This document shows positions 8,052 to 17,600 of a DNA stretch of 64,000 nucleotides, in pieces (position 1 is the stretch's first letter; each line of letters begins with the position of its first letter). The position numbers and the translations under genes are program-made. Location: positions 1 to 64,000 of the forward strand of contig NZ_AUKI01000011.1 of NCBI RefSeq assembly GCF_000424665.1, in the 5' to 3' direction. This stretch comes from Salinimicrobium terrae DSM 17865 (lineage in GTDB: Bacteria > Bacteroidota > Bacteroidia > Flavobacteriales > Flavobacteriaceae). The notes under the pieces are model-generated. The model searched no databases, was not told the DNA's origin, and worked only from the letters and a program-made list of their open reading frames with translations.

Positions 8052-9326
8052 TTAAAGCTTCTTATCACATTTATCCCCCAAAACCCCCTTCACATCATAA
8101 ATCACTGTTTGCCCATTTTTAAATTGGTCAAAGTCAAGGTCCAAAAACTGTTTATGAGCAACTGCCAGTACCACTGCTTCAAACTTACCTTCAGGAAGTT
8201 TTCTGGTGGTGGACAATCCATATTCATGCTGAACTTCCTCAGGATTGGCAAGAGGATCATATATAGTTATGTGAGTTCCATATTCCTTCAAATTTTTTAT
8301 TACATCTACAACCTTTGTATTACGTACATCTGGACAATTTTCTTTAAAAGTAACCCCAAGAATTAAAACATTTGCTCCTTTTACTTTCTGGTCATTCTGG
8401 AGCATAAGTTTTATTACTTCCGAGGCTACATAATTTCCCATGGAATCATTCATTCGGCGACCAGCCAAAATAATTTCGGGATGATATCCTATTTCCTGAG
8501 CTTTTTGGGCAAGATAATAAGGGTCAACTCCTATACAATGTCCTCCCACAAGACCTGGTTTAAAAGGTAAAAAATTCCACTTTGTTCCTGCTGCCTCTAA
8601 TACGTCCTGAGTATCTATTCCCATCATATTGAAGATCTTTGCAAGCTCATTGACAAAGGCAATATTAATGTCTCTCTGGGAATTCTCTATAACCTTTGCT
8701 GCTTCTGCCACTTTTATGGTTGGAGCGAGGTGGGTGCCTGCAGTAATAATTGAAGCATATAACTCATCAACCTTTTTACCAATTTCGGGAGTTGAGCCAG
8801 CTGTAACCTTTAAAATTTTCTCAACTGTGTGCTCCTTATCCCCTGGATTGATTCTTTCCGGAGAATATCCTACAAAAAAATCCTTATTAAATTCTAAGCC
8901 ACTGGCGTTTTCTAAAACTGGAACACATTCATCTTCGGTTGCCCCTGGAAAGACGGTTGATTCATAAATCACAATATCTCCTTTTTTCAGGACCTTCCCT
9001 ACAGACTCACTACTCTTATAAAGGGGAATTAAATCAGGGCGATTGTTTTTATCCACCGGGGTGGGTACAGTAATTACAAAATAATTGCAATCCTTAATGT
9101 CTTCCAACTCATAAGTACAATACAATCCGTTTTCATATGACGGTGTCTTTAACAGCACCTCTTGTAAAACCTCGTTTTCAACTTCCAGAGTAGTATCTTT
9201 GCCTTGTCTGAGCTCCTCTACTCGACTTTTATTAATATCAAATCCAATTACAGGATATTTAGTCGCAAACAATCTGGCTAAAGGCAGGCCTACATATCCC
9301 AGACCAATGACGCCAATTTTAATCAT
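8052..9326 (-). CDS. UDP-N-acetylhexosamine 6-dehydrogenase (TviB/WbpA-like)
   Basis: The 424 residues form a UDP-sugar dehydrogenase: GVIGLGYVGLPLARLF at residues 5-20, STVFPGATED, the helix-linker region with NSQRDINIAFVNELA, and catalytic Cys264 in VGGHCIGVDPYYLAQ. The wording of these motifs (RDINIAFVNE, FKENCPDVRNTK) is that of the TviB/WbpO/WecC group, which oxidises UDP-GlcNAc, UDP-GalNAc or UDP-ManNAc at C6 to uronic acids. The neighbouring 4-epimerase (10049-11056) is of the matching TviC/WbpP type, so UDP-GalNAcA is the likely product of the pair. Substrate choice is inferred from context. Confidence 0.88.
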   Translation of the reverse strand: MIKIGVIGLGYVGLPLARLFATKYPVIGFDINKSRVEELRQGKDTTLEVENEVLQEVLLKTPSYENGLYCTYELEDIKDCNYFVITVPTPVDKNNRPDLIPLYKSSESVGKVLKKGDIVIYESTVFPGATEDECVPVLENASGLEFNKDFFVGYSPERINPGDKEHTVEKILKVTAGSTPEIGKKVDELYASIITAGTHLAPTIKVAEAAKVIENSQRDINIAFVNELAKIFNMMGIDTQDVLEAAGTKWNFLPFKPGLVGGHCIGVDPYYLAQKAQEIGYHPEIILAGRRMNDSMGNYVASEVIKLMLQNDQKVKGANVLILGVTFKENCPDVRNTKVVDVIKNLKEYGTHITIYDPLANPEEVQHEYGLSTTRKLPEGKFEAVVLAVAHKQFLDLDFDQFKNGQTVIYDVKGVLGDKCDKKL

Positions 9327-9338
9327 ATTTAATTTCTT

Positions 9339-10052
9339 TTATTTCCTCCACAAATGATATATATATTCTGCAGGCTGAGGCTGCAAACCATACCTTTTAA
9401 AGGTGCTTAATGCTTTTTTATTAATCTCCTGGGTTCCACTCAATACATATTTACACTCATTTTCAATTAAACGGGTTTCAATAGCTCTCATAATTGCAAA
9501 TGACACTCCCTTGCCTTCATATTTTCTTTTGACCGCCAATAGAGGAGCATAACCGGTATTTCCGTCAATTTTTATAGTTGCAAAACCTACAACTTCCTCA
9601 TCTACCTTGTAAACCAAAACTTCATCTGCAATAACTTTCTTTATTGAATTTCTTATCCAGCACTCAAATAATTTTCTATATACCTCCTTAGAAATTCTGG
9701 GATCATTCCCAAACCTACCATTCTGTCCAGCCAATAAAGCCAGAGAAATTAAGTCCTCAGAAGGCTCTTGCTCCTCATATAGTGATATATTAGGATGAAT
9801 AATTGTTTTGTTTACCATCTCCTTTACAATAGGAATCCTGGTGGAAACCAATTCAAGATGGTAAAACCTGCTTTGCAATTTTTCTTTAGAAATTTTTATG
9901 GTTGAAGTATAGTAACCTAATTCTATATTTTGATCATATAAATTTTCCAGCTTTTCACCCATGTTCTCGGACAGGGAATTATTTTTAAGTTTTGCCACAG
10001 GAAACTTAAAAAAATTGGAATCCCATTCCAAAACATCATAAAACTGATTCAT
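9339..10052 (-). CDS. GNAT acetyltransferase, WecD-like
   Basis: The 237-residue protein opens with LEWDSNFFKFPVAKL, the hallmark start of WecD/RffC-type sugar N-acetyltransferases. It ends in a GNAT acetyl-CoA site with YAPLLAVKRKYEGKGVSFAI (about 170-189) and an ALSTFKRYGLQP motif. WecD itself acetylates the 4-amino group of dTDP-4-amino-4,6-dideoxygalactose. No aminotransferase of that route is beside it here, so the acceptor is unknown. It overlaps the epimerase gene by 4 nt and ends 12 nt before the tviB-like gene. It is therefore translated as part of the nucleotide-sugar operon and probably modifies an amino sugar of the same polymer. Confidence 0.8.
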   Translation of the reverse strand: MNQFYDVLEWDSNFFKFPVAKLKNNSLSENMGEKLENLYDQNIELGYYTSTIKISKEKLQSRFYHLELVSTRIPIVKEMVNKTIIHPNISLYEEQEPSEDLISLALLAGQNGRFGNDPRISKEVYRKLFECWIRNSIKKVIADEVLVYKVDEEVVGFATIKIDGNTGYAPLLAVKRKYEGKGVSFAIMRAIETRLIENECKYVLSGTQEINKKALSTFKRYGLQPQPAEYIYHLWRK

Positions 10053-11056
10053 TTTGTAATGATTAGGTTTTTATAATACCACTCCACCGCCTCCTTTAAT
10101 CCAGCCTCAATTCCGTATTTGGGATTATAACCCAACAGCATTTTCGCCTTTTCAACAGAGGCCAGAGAGTGCGGAATATCACCTGCCCGGGGTGGCCCGT
10201 ATTTCACTTCAACATTAGCTATCTCAGGATCATATTCTGAAAGATACTCTTTGAGTAGCTGTGTAAGTTCTTTTAAATTGGTCCTGTCCCCTACTGCAGT
10301 ATTGTACACTTCGTTTAGCGCTTCCTTATTCTCTGTGGTCAAGGCCAGCAAATTCATTTGGATCACATTATCTATATAAGTAAAGTCCCTGGAATAAGTT
10401 CCGTCGCCGTTGATTACCGGACTTTCATGATTCATGAACTGAATAACGAATTTGGGGATAACAGCTGCGTATGCTCCATGTGGATCTTGCTTTCTTCCGA
10501 AAACATTAAAATAGCGAAGGCCAATGGTATCCAGACCATAAGTAGAATAAAAAATATCTGCATATAATTCATTCACGTATTTGGTTATGGCGTATGGTGA
10601 TAAAGGTTTTCCTATTTTGTCTTCAACTTTTGGTAACGCTTCAGAGTCTCCGTAAGTAGAAGAACTTGCTGCATAAACAAACCTTTTCACACCTGCATCT
10701 TTCGCAGCAACTAACATATTAACAAATCCGGAAATGTTTACATTATTACTGGTAATAGGATCATTAATAGATCGAGGGACAGATCCTAAGGCCGCCTCAT
10801 GCAGCACATAATCTGCTCCTTCTACTGCTTTTTTACAGTCATCGAGATTCCGGATATCCCCTTCAATTAGGGTGAAATTAGGATTGTCCTGAAATGCTGA
10901 AAGATTTTCTCTCTTCCCGGTAGCGAAATTGTCAAGACAAATTACTGAAGTATTTAATTCAAGTAAGGTTTCACAAAGATTGGAACCTATGAATCCGGCC
11001 CCGCCGGTAACTAATACTTTTGAAGAACTGAGCAATTCAAACTGTTTGCTGTTCAT
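10049..11056 (-). CDS. UDP-N-acetylglucosamine 4-epimerase-like SDR (TviC/WbpP-like)
   Basis: This 335-residue extended short-chain dehydrogenase/epimerase has the NAD+ site TGGAGFIGSN (residues 17-26) and catalytic Tyr155/Lys159 in SPYAITKYVNELYA. The preceding AASSSTYGDSEALPK loop matches WbpP/TviC enzymes, which interconvert UDP-GlcNAc(A) and UDP-GalNAc(A). It is the first gene of a leftward run (epimerase, WecD-like, TviB-like, probably ugd), with a -7 element at 11092-11099. The C-terminal substrate domain contains RAGDIPHSLASVEKAKMLLG, typical of this subgroup. UDP-glucose 4-epimerase activity cannot be excluded from sequence alone. Confidence 0.88.
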   Translation of the reverse strand: MNSKQFELLSSSKVLVTGGAGFIGSNLCETLLELNTSVICLDNFATGKRENLSAFQDNPNFTLIEGDIRNLDDCKKAVEGADYVLHEAALGSVPRSINDPITSNNVNISGFVNMLVAAKDAGVKRFVYAASSSTYGDSEALPKVEDKIGKPLSPYAITKYVNELYADIFYSTYGLDTIGLRYFNVFGRKQDPHGAYAAVIPKFVIQFMNHESPVINGDGTYSRDFTYIDNVIQMNLLALTTENKEALNEVYNTAVGDRTNLKELTQLLKEYLSEYDPEIANVEVKYGPPRAGDIPHSLASVEKAKMLLGYNPKYGIEAGLKEAVEWYYKNLIITK

Positions 11057-11091
11057 TAAATAGTTTTTGGTTTAACTCTTATGATTGCGGT

Positions 11092-11099
11092 CAAAGGTA
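11092..11099 (-). promoter_or_regulatory. Promoter -7 element of the nucleotide-sugar operon
   Basis: The minus strand reads TAccTTTG, with the start of transcription expected near 11086, about 30 nt before the epimerase ATG. No -33 element at standard spacing is evident. The adjacent LacI-type regulator gene just upstream is a candidate regulator, though no clear palindromic operator was identified. Confidence 0.5.
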
Positions 11100-11132
11100 A
11101 AATTTTCAAAGAAGGATTTTACTAATTTCCTC

Positions 11133-12155
11133 TTAAAGAAGCTTCTTTTCCGGAAATTGGGTGGACTCGTAATGCACCACTTCTGTCGCAATTGTTATTC
11201 TTTCCTTTGGACCGGTATTTTTTCTATTGATTCTGTTTATAAGCACCTCCATCGCTGTCTCTCCAATCTTATGTGGGGATTGGTCTACATAACTTAGAGA
11301 TGGTGTAAGATACTTGGCCATTCCACCCCTTACAAAACCTATAATTTTAAGATCTTCGGGAATTCGTATATTGTTTTCATAAGCCAAACGGTAAGTGAGC
11401 ATTGTACTATCAAAATCACTACCCAAAACTGCTTCCACTTTATCCTCAAGTAACATTTTCAATATCTTTTCTTTCAAACTCTCTTTTTTAGCCGAATTAG
11501 CCAGGTAAAAGGTGTGATTATCCCCCAAGGCTTCCCGATATCCTTCTATTCTTGCTTTGCCTACCCCCATATGATGAATGGAAGTAGCAATTCCAATCTT
11601 GCTCAGACCCTTCTTTTGTAGATCTTTGGTCGCGTCATAAAATACTTTTCGATCATTAATCCCTACTTTATCAACCGGCATATCAAAATCTATACGATCA
11701 TAAAGCACTACCGGAATATCATATTGAATAATGTTCTTAATGTGGTCAAATTCCTTCTTCCTTTGTGTTTCTTCAGCAATTGCAATTAAAACTCCATCTA
11801 CAAAGCCTGCAGTGAGCATTTCTGCTATTTGTTTTTCCCGTTCATGAGATTCGTTGGAGATATACGTTATCAACTGTAAACCCTCACGTTGTGCCCTTTC
11901 CTCCATTCCCGAAAGAACTTTTGCAAAAAAGGAATTCGCAATGTTAGGTATTAAAACCCCAATTGTTCCGCTTTTACTACTCTTTAAGTTTACGGCAGTT
12001 GGATTAGGTCGATACTTATGAAGGGCCGCTAACTCCTTAACCCTTTCAATTGTTTTAGGGCTAATTTCGGGGCTGTCGTTTAAAGCTTTTGAAACTGTAG
12101 ATACAGAAACGTTCAGTAATTTCGCCAGTTCCTTAAGGGTAATTCTGGTTTTCAT
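11133..12155 (-). CDS. LacI-family transcriptional regulator
   Basis: The 340-residue protein starts with a LacI-type HTH and hinge (TLKELAKLLNVSVSTVSKAL, residues 6-25, then a hinge helix region near 50-58). A periplasmic-binding-protein-like effector domain follows from about residue 61 (SGTIGVLIPNIANSFFAKVL), ending near 335. Such regulators bind an operator palindrome and respond to a small molecule, usually a sugar. The gene lies just upstream of the nucleotide-sugar operon in the same direction, separated by 76 nt containing a promoter. It may control that operon or a distant catabolic locus; in Flavobacteria LacI genes commonly regulate polysaccharide use. Ligand unknown. Confidence 0.92.
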   Translation of the reverse strand: MKTRITLKELAKLLNVSVSTVSKALNDSPEISPKTIERVKELAALHKYRPNPTAVNLKSSKSGTIGVLIPNIANSFFAKVLSGMEERAQREGLQLITYISNESHEREKQIAEMLTAGFVDGVLIAIAEETQRKKEFDHIKNIIQYDIPVVLYDRIDFDMPVDKVGINDRKVFYDATKDLQKKGLSKIGIATSIHHMGVGKARIEGYREALGDNHTFYLANSAKKESLKEKILKMLLEDKVEAVLGSDFDSTMLTYRLAYENNIRIPEDLKIIGFVRGGMAKYLTPSLSYVDQSPHKIGETAMEVLINRINRKNTGPKERITIATEVVHYESTQFPEKKLL

Positions 12156-12180
12156 TTGAAAAGTATCAAGAGGTTAAACA

Positions 12181-12188
12181 CAAATGTA
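12181..12188 (-). promoter_or_regulatory. Promoter -7 element of the LacI-type regulator gene
   Basis: The minus strand reads TAcaTTTG, an exact consensus match, about 26 nt upstream of the regulator ATG at 12155. No clear -33 partner is visible. Confidence 0.5.
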
Positions 12189-12267
12189 GTAAAGCCGCGT
12201 TAATTGGAACATTTTTAGCCTGAAACTTCCCGAAAATTTTATACATTATCATAAAAGTAAAATAGAA

Positions 12268-12411
12268 ATGAAATTTTTTAGCAGCTATTGGTTTTACATT
12301 ATTGCAGCTCTTATAACTATTTTGGGTCTTATTACCGGATGGTACTTCTTTTTTCTTTTAGTAATACCATTTGGCTTTTTTAAGTTCGGCGGGAAAGATA
12401 ATAAGAAGTAG
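12268..12411 (+). CDS. Small membrane protein, 47 residues
   Basis: This short frame starts MKFFSSYWFYIIAALITILG and continues hydrophobic through FFFLLVIPFGFF before the basic end GGKDNKK. It is predicted to have two closely spaced membrane segments with a cytoplasmic lysine tail (positive-inside rule). It is divergent from the LacI-type gene and is followed by small stress-type genes. I do not recognise a named family; similar short proteins with two membrane segments are common in Flavobacteriaceae. The clean start, stop and amphipathic layout support a real gene. Confidence 0.6.
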   Translation: MKFFSSYWFYIIAALITILGLITGWYFFFLLVIPFGFFKFGGKDNKK

Positions 12412-12498
12412 CTGCGTTAAATAATTACTAAACAATCCCTCCTATTTGCAAACATGAATTCGGGGACGTAACTTAATCTTGAACGAAAAAAGACAATA

Positions 12499-12822
12499 AT
12501 GAAACAAAAAGGAACTTTATCTCAGACCCTGAATATGCTAAGGACTGAAGAAGGCTATGAAGAAGATTTCAACCTCCTGGATGAGGAACTAAAATCGAAA
12601 GAAAAAAGAGAAGAGTTTCTCTCTCAAGATTTTGTGGTAGATGAAGTCTATCGTTTTGAAGGTCCTTCAAATCCGGGAGACCAGGCCACTCTTTATGCTA
12701 TTACTACCTCTTCAGGAAGAAAAGGAGTACTTGTGGATGGATACAACTATACTTCCGGACAAATTTCTGAGGTATTACTAAAAAAACTTGACCTTAAAAG
12801 TAATCGTCCTACTTCAGAATAG
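12499..12822 (+). CDS. Small conserved Bacteroidota protein of unknown function
   Basis: The 107-residue acidic, soluble protein contains FNLLDEELK near the start and FVVDEVYRFEGPSNPGDQAT followed by LYAITTSSGRKGVLVDGYN in the middle. I recall similar small proteins in Bacteroidota databases labelled phosphoribosylpyrophosphate synthetase, but nothing here resembles the PRPP-binding loop or the length of that enzyme (over 300 residues), so that label should not be transferred. It has no signal peptide or membrane segment. It precedes dps by 65 nt, but dps has its own full promoter, so co-regulation is uncertain. Confidence 0.75.
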   Translation: MKQKGTLSQTLNMLRTEEGYEEDFNLLDEELKSKEKREEFLSQDFVVDEVYRFEGPSNPGDQATLYAITTSSGRKGVLVDGYNYTSGQISEVLLKKLDLKSNRPTSE

Positions 12823-12823
12823 A

Positions 12824-12855
12824 TTTGCATTTACATTATACTTATTGTATATTTG
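12824..12855 (+). promoter_or_regulatory. Promoter of dps
   Basis: TTTG (12824-12827), 20 nt, then TAtaTTTG (12848-12855): both elements of the Bacteroidota primary-sigma promoter at the expected spacing. Transcription would start near 12862, about 26 nt before the dps ATG. mscS probably shares this transcript. Confidence 0.75.
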
Positions 12856-12887
12856 AATACTAATTAATAAAACCATAAATAAAAACT

Positions 12888-13379
12888 ATGAGTTACTTAG
12901 GTTTAGACGCCAAAGAGACGTCAAATACAGTTCAGGAACTTAATGTTCTATTAGCAGATTATCATTTATATTATCAAAAACTCCGAAATTATCACTGGAA
13001 TGTCATAGGAAAGAATTTTTTTGATCTTCACGAAAAATTTGAAGAGCTTTACGATGACGCCAAAATAAAAATAGATGAAATCGCAGAGCGTATACTTACC
13101 CTTAGATATCAACCGACAAGTAATTTAAGTGAGTATTTGGAAAAATCTAATTTGAACGAGTCAAAATCAGATCTTTCAGATTCTCAAATGATCAAGAATC
13201 TTTTAGATGATCATGGAACTATTTTAAAGCAAATGCGTAAAGTAGTGGAAGTGGCCGATAAAGGAGGCGATGAAGGTACAATTGATCTTATTGGGGCTTA
13301 CATCAGGGAGCTTGAAAAAACCAGTTGGATGTTGGATGCCTGGAAAATGAAAACTTCCGAACAACATAAGCCGGTGTAA
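12888..13379 (+). CDS. dps: Dps-family DNA-binding ferroxidase protein
   Basis: Dps proteins form 12-subunit shells that oxidise Fe(II) with peroxide, store iron and protect DNA. The 163 residues contain the conserved NYHWNVIGKNFFDLHEKFEE stretch (about residues 38-57) followed by YDDAKIKIDEIAERI. These supply the inter-subunit ferroxidase ligands: the His in NYHW, the His and Glu in DLHEKFEE, and the Asp/Glu in DEIAER. The four-helix bundle is full length. There is no long lysine-rich N-terminal tail, so DNA binding may be weak. mscS begins 5 nt after the stop, suggesting one transcript for oxidative and osmotic stress. Confidence 0.94.
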   Translation: MSYLGLDAKETSNTVQELNVLLADYHLYYQKLRNYHWNVIGKNFFDLHEKFEELYDDAKIKIDEIAERILTLRYQPTSNLSEYLEKSNLNESKSDLSDSQMIKNLLDDHGTILKQMRKVVEVADKGGDEGTIDLIGAYIRELEKTSWMLDAWKMKTSEQHKPV

Positions 13380-13384
13380 AGTAG

Positions 13385-14281
13385 ATGTCGGAAAAATTTG
13401 ATATACAGAATTCCGTAGAAGGAATCTGGGAGAAATTAGGCGAATGGCTGGATTCAATGATCCTGGGTTTGCCTAATTTCATTTTGGCGGTTTTAGTATT
13501 TATCATTTTTGTCCTAGCCGCAAAATACCTCGGCAAATTACTCGATAAGCTATTAAGATTTAGAGTTAAACAGGCTTCTATTCGTGAAATAACCATTAAG
13601 ATCCTGAAGGTGGTTGTTATTGCAATAGGATTTTTTGTAGCATTAGGGCTTTTAAATCTTAATACGATCCTTACATCTGTTCTTGCCGGTGCAGGGGTGG
13701 TTGGTTTAGCCGTGGGTCTTGCTCTTCAGGGAACTTTGAACAATACCTTTTCGGGAATTTTGCTCAGTTTTCTACCCGAACTACAAATTGGAGACTGGAT
13801 CGAGAATAGTGATTACGCCGGTCGGGTAGTCGAGATAAATCTTAGAAGCATAGTAATAAGAGAAGCCGATAACAATTATGTAGTTATTCCAAATTCCCAG
13901 GTAATTGATGCGCCCTTCAAAAATTTTTCCCGTACAAGCCGGTCACGTATCATGGTAAATTGTGGAGTAGCATATAATTCAAATCTTGAACTGGTAAGAG
14001 AAATAACCATTCAGGCACTTTCTGAACTCTTCCCGCAGCGAGCAAATGAGGAAGTTGAATTTATGTACAATGAATTCGGAGATAGCTCAATAAATTTTGT
14101 TGTGAGGTTTTGGACCGAAGCAACGAACAACAGGGATATACTTTTTGCCAGAAGTTCTGCTATTATAGCCATTAAGAAGGTGTACGATCAACATGATGTT
14201 AATATTCCATTCCCTATTCGCACCCTTGAGTTTAATAACAAATTGAATATTCAGAAACCTTCTTCTGAAGAGGAAGCATAA
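13385..14281 (+). CDS. Small-conductance mechanosensitive channel (MscS family)
   Basis: The 298-residue protein has about three N-terminal membrane helices (near 20-48, 58-85 and 90-125). The pore helix region contains GAGVVGLAVGLALQGTLNNT, the Gly/Ala-rich TM3 signature of MscS. The beta domain follows (FLPELQIGDWIE, then VVIPNSQVIDAPFKNFSR), and a C-terminal alpha-beta vestibule ends at about 280. It would release solutes on osmotic downshift from the inner membrane. It begins 5 nt after dps and probably shares its promoter. Size matches E. coli MscS (286 residues). Confidence 0.93.
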   Translation: MSEKFDIQNSVEGIWEKLGEWLDSMILGLPNFILAVLVFIIFVLAAKYLGKLLDKLLRFRVKQASIREITIKILKVVVIAIGFFVALGLLNLNTILTSVLAGAGVVGLAVGLALQGTLNNTFSGILLSFLPELQIGDWIENSDYAGRVVEINLRSIVIREADNNYVVIPNSQVIDAPFKNFSRTSRSRIMVNCGVAYNSNLELVREITIQALSELFPQRANEEVEFMYNEFGDSSINFVVRFWTEATNNRDILFARSSAIIAIKKVYDQHDVNIPFPIRTLEFNNKLNIQKPSSEEEA

Positions 14282-14618
14282 AAAACTCTCCTTTTAAAAA
14301 GGGCAAAACAAGAGGTTCTTCGAAGTTCATTTTTTCCTCTGAAGAAGAATGGTATCACCTCCATTTTCCTGTTTCTTTCCCGAAGGATATTAAATATTCT
14401 TCTCAAACCCCCAAATAATTAGAAAAAACAAGCAGTTCTAATTAGGGAAGCTTACATAATAACCTGATCATACCCCTAAAAAAAGGTAATTAACTGCTCT
14501 CTTTCAGTAAAAAACAGCCTCCTCAATTAATATAATTTGCTAAACTGAAACGGCTTTGCTTCTATCCTTAATTTGAAGGAGTAAAAAGCAAACATTGTAT
14601 TAAGCAACAAAAGGAGTA
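14282..14618. other. Gene-free region holding an insertion-sequence end relic
   Basis: No coding frame is supported between mscS and the large leftward gene ending at 14619. The notable item is a copy of an IS terminal sequence at 14430-14456 (separate entry). The rest is AT-rich, with no strong hairpin terminator. Confidence 0.5.
14430..14456 (-). repeat. Solo copy of the IS3-type end found at 260-286
   Basis: Read on the minus strand this starts TGTAAGCTTCCCTAATTAG and has GAACTG a few bases further in. The IS end at 286 reads TGTAAGCTTCCCTTAAAACC and also has GAACTG next. Thirteen identical bases at the tip plus the second block are unlikely by chance in 64 kb. No transposase remains beside it, so it is most likely the scar of a decayed element or a solo end. 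Confidence 0.5.
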
Positions 14619-17600
14619 TTAAAAATTCATTCCGACACTAAAACTGAAACGTAGTCTTTCACCTCCGGTAAATAAATTAAATTTAGCCGAAAAGGCTTCT
14701 GCACCCGTAATCCAGAAGCCGCCGCCATAGCTGTCATGCCAAAGCTCACTATCTTCTCCATCAAGCCACACCCGGCCCAGATCGTATCCCGCAAAAACTC
14801 CCATTTGAAGAGGGATAAAGGACGTTTTAAATTCATCAAAACTATATCTTAGATCATTGCCCCACACAAAGGCACTTTCACCTGAAAATCGTTCTTCTCT
14901 AAATCCTCTAAGATTCTCATTTCCACCTAAAGTTGCAGCCTGGTAAAATTCAAAATCATCACCGAAAAGTACCTCTGCATTAACACGTGAATTAATAACC
15001 CATTTATTATTACGACTCACAGCTTTATAGAAACCCAGATATGGAGCTAAATAAGCATAAAAATTATCTGTTTCCCCTGTATTGATTTTTCCACCTCCTA
15101 TAAGTTCAAACTTCATCCCGTTTGATGGATTAAGCACATCATCATAACTCTCATATAGAAATAAACCTTCCAGACCCGCAAAATACTGCCGCTCGAAAAA
15201 ATTAGTTCTTTTCATGTATTCTGAAGAAAGAAACCGATCTGTATTTTCCTCTATTTTTACTCCTTCAAAAGATGCATTCAATTTGTAATAACGGCCAAAG
15301 GGAGAATCTTTCACTAAACCAGCTTCTCCTCCAAACCTACTAATGCGAACTCGATTGTAATCCATTCCCAAATCTTCTTCAAAATTTTCAGTTTCATTTC
15401 CCATTCCAAAGAAATTGCGAGTGTAACTTGGATTAGTAAAATGACCTGCCACAAGGAAGTTGTAATTTCCATAGACGTTAGCAAATTCACCCTGATAGCG
15501 TAAATCAAAACTTTGGGTAGCAAAATAATATCCGGCCCTGAACCTGTGCTGTGCAGTAAAAGGATTTCTTCGGAAGCCATATTTAGTAACTGATGCACTT
15601 AACCCCACCTGAAAACCGTCATCGGGATTGTAACCTACAGCCGGAAGAATAGCACTTGTAGAGAAAACCTTTCGGTCCTTGTCAAAAACATTCACCTCAT
15701 AATTATCTGTGAAAGTAATATCTCCTCCATCATTGATTTCCACAGTATTGGGTAAAGATTTATAGTCATAGACCTTTACTTTTTTGCCATTTTTGATCCT
15801 ATAAATATCATTGTTCTGTCCGCCAATAATTCTGACCAGAATCTGTGAAGAAGCTTCTCCATGAACCTCAAAAATGTCATCATCATCAAGGCCATATATC
15901 CACAACTCTTCCGTAACATTAGAATCATACACCCTGTGACTCACCACATCGGCCTTTTCCCCCTCTTTGATCCTGTAGATGGTAACGCGGGTTTTATCTC
16001 CCGCAAGACGCTCGATTTCTACATGATCATCTTTATCTGTCGCAGAAATGATGGCAAATTCAGCAAAATAATTATAGTATCTTCTGGTAATATCTACTAA
16101 ATTATCTCTCCTGGCTTTAAGATTTCGAATAATACGTTGTGTTGATTCTCCCCTGGTTTCCTCCGGAAGCTTACTAAAAGCTTCTTCAATGACCTCATTA
16201 GTAATTTGCTCCTGAAGAAACTCTGCCTGTCTTAACCATTCCTCTTTTTCAGCACTTTGAATGAGGCTTCTGTCCAACCCCACTGCTGCCGAATTAAACC
16301 ACTCGATATCATTAATATTTTCATCATATACAGCAAATTGATTAGCAAAACCTGTAAGACCTCGTAAAGTATTTAAAAAGGCTCCGTCAAAATTGGAAAA
16401 AACTTGATCCCTGTCCCGCGGAATAGGTCTAAAAAGGTGATTTCCCTCCTCATCTTCAAATTCAGCCCATCTCCATTGGTCTTCATGCCGATCCCAATCT
16501 CCCACCAGCATATCGAATATCCTGGCTCTTATATAAGCAGATTCGTCAAGACTGTATTTTTCATCCCGCCGTAATCGTTCAAAAACTCCGGCTGTACTTT
16601 CAATGTCATGATTTGGTTCGCCAAAAGATTCATAACCAGTCCATGCTCCTTCCGGTCGTTCTACTATCATATATAATTCATCCCCATATTCACTGTTAAA
16701 ATCTCCAAGAGCTTTTTGCTTAGGAACATAAAACAACTTTGGGTTGGTGTGATAAATCCCTGCTGCCTTGGACAAGGTAGGAATAGTTAGAAATGCATAG
16801 GGATGTGCAGAAGTGTAAAAATCCATAATTACATCTTCGGCAAGAGTGTTCTCAAATTTTGTCTCTACCGGAGTATCCTTATAAGCCACTGTTTGAAGAA
16901 ACTGGACAGCACTTTTTTCCAGAGCTCTCATATTGTAATCCCTACCTTCCCGATCCTTTAACCTAAGAGATCTGGTTTGGTGGCCTCCTCCTGCTCTTTC
17001 TACAGTGAGGCCACCGTATAAAGTATCAAGAATTGCTACCGGGGCATCTACATTGATTCCGTATAGAGCCCTGTATCGATCCCCCCAAATACTTTCATAA
17101 GCTTGAGATGCCTCTGTCTCCTGTGGCTCATAGACCGACGCCTCTAGGGTGCGTGGAAAGGAAGTTGATAATGTATCGGTATTAAAAGGTTGTGGTGCTT
17201 CAATGACTTCAGTTTGATATAAAAGCTTAGGTTGCTTGTTCCTACTTCCATAAAAACTTATCCAGGAAGAACCATCCTCAAAAACATCAAGAGCAGCAAA
17301 CCCTTGTCCGGAATAGGCAAAAAGCCCATCGTTTCTTATACCTGCATAAGAAGCTTTAGAAGCCGAACCGGAAACTACCTGCTTTATTTTATCATGTTCT
17401 ATGTACTGTATGGAATGGTCATGTCCCGAAACAAAGATTACATTCCCCCATCTGGATGCGATAGTTTCTATGCGGTCCCTCATCCCCTTATATCTTTCAT
17501 TCTGAAGATCTGTACTGGTAACTCCACCGGTAGTTCGTATAAAATTCGCTAAAGTTCCTAAAAGGGGTAAAGGAAGTTTTCGCTGAGTTGGGTACAAATG

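Noticed and set aside
12499-12822. Phosphoribosylpyrophosphate synthetase
   Set aside because: The label seen for similar proteins is not supported: 107 residues and no PRPP loop.
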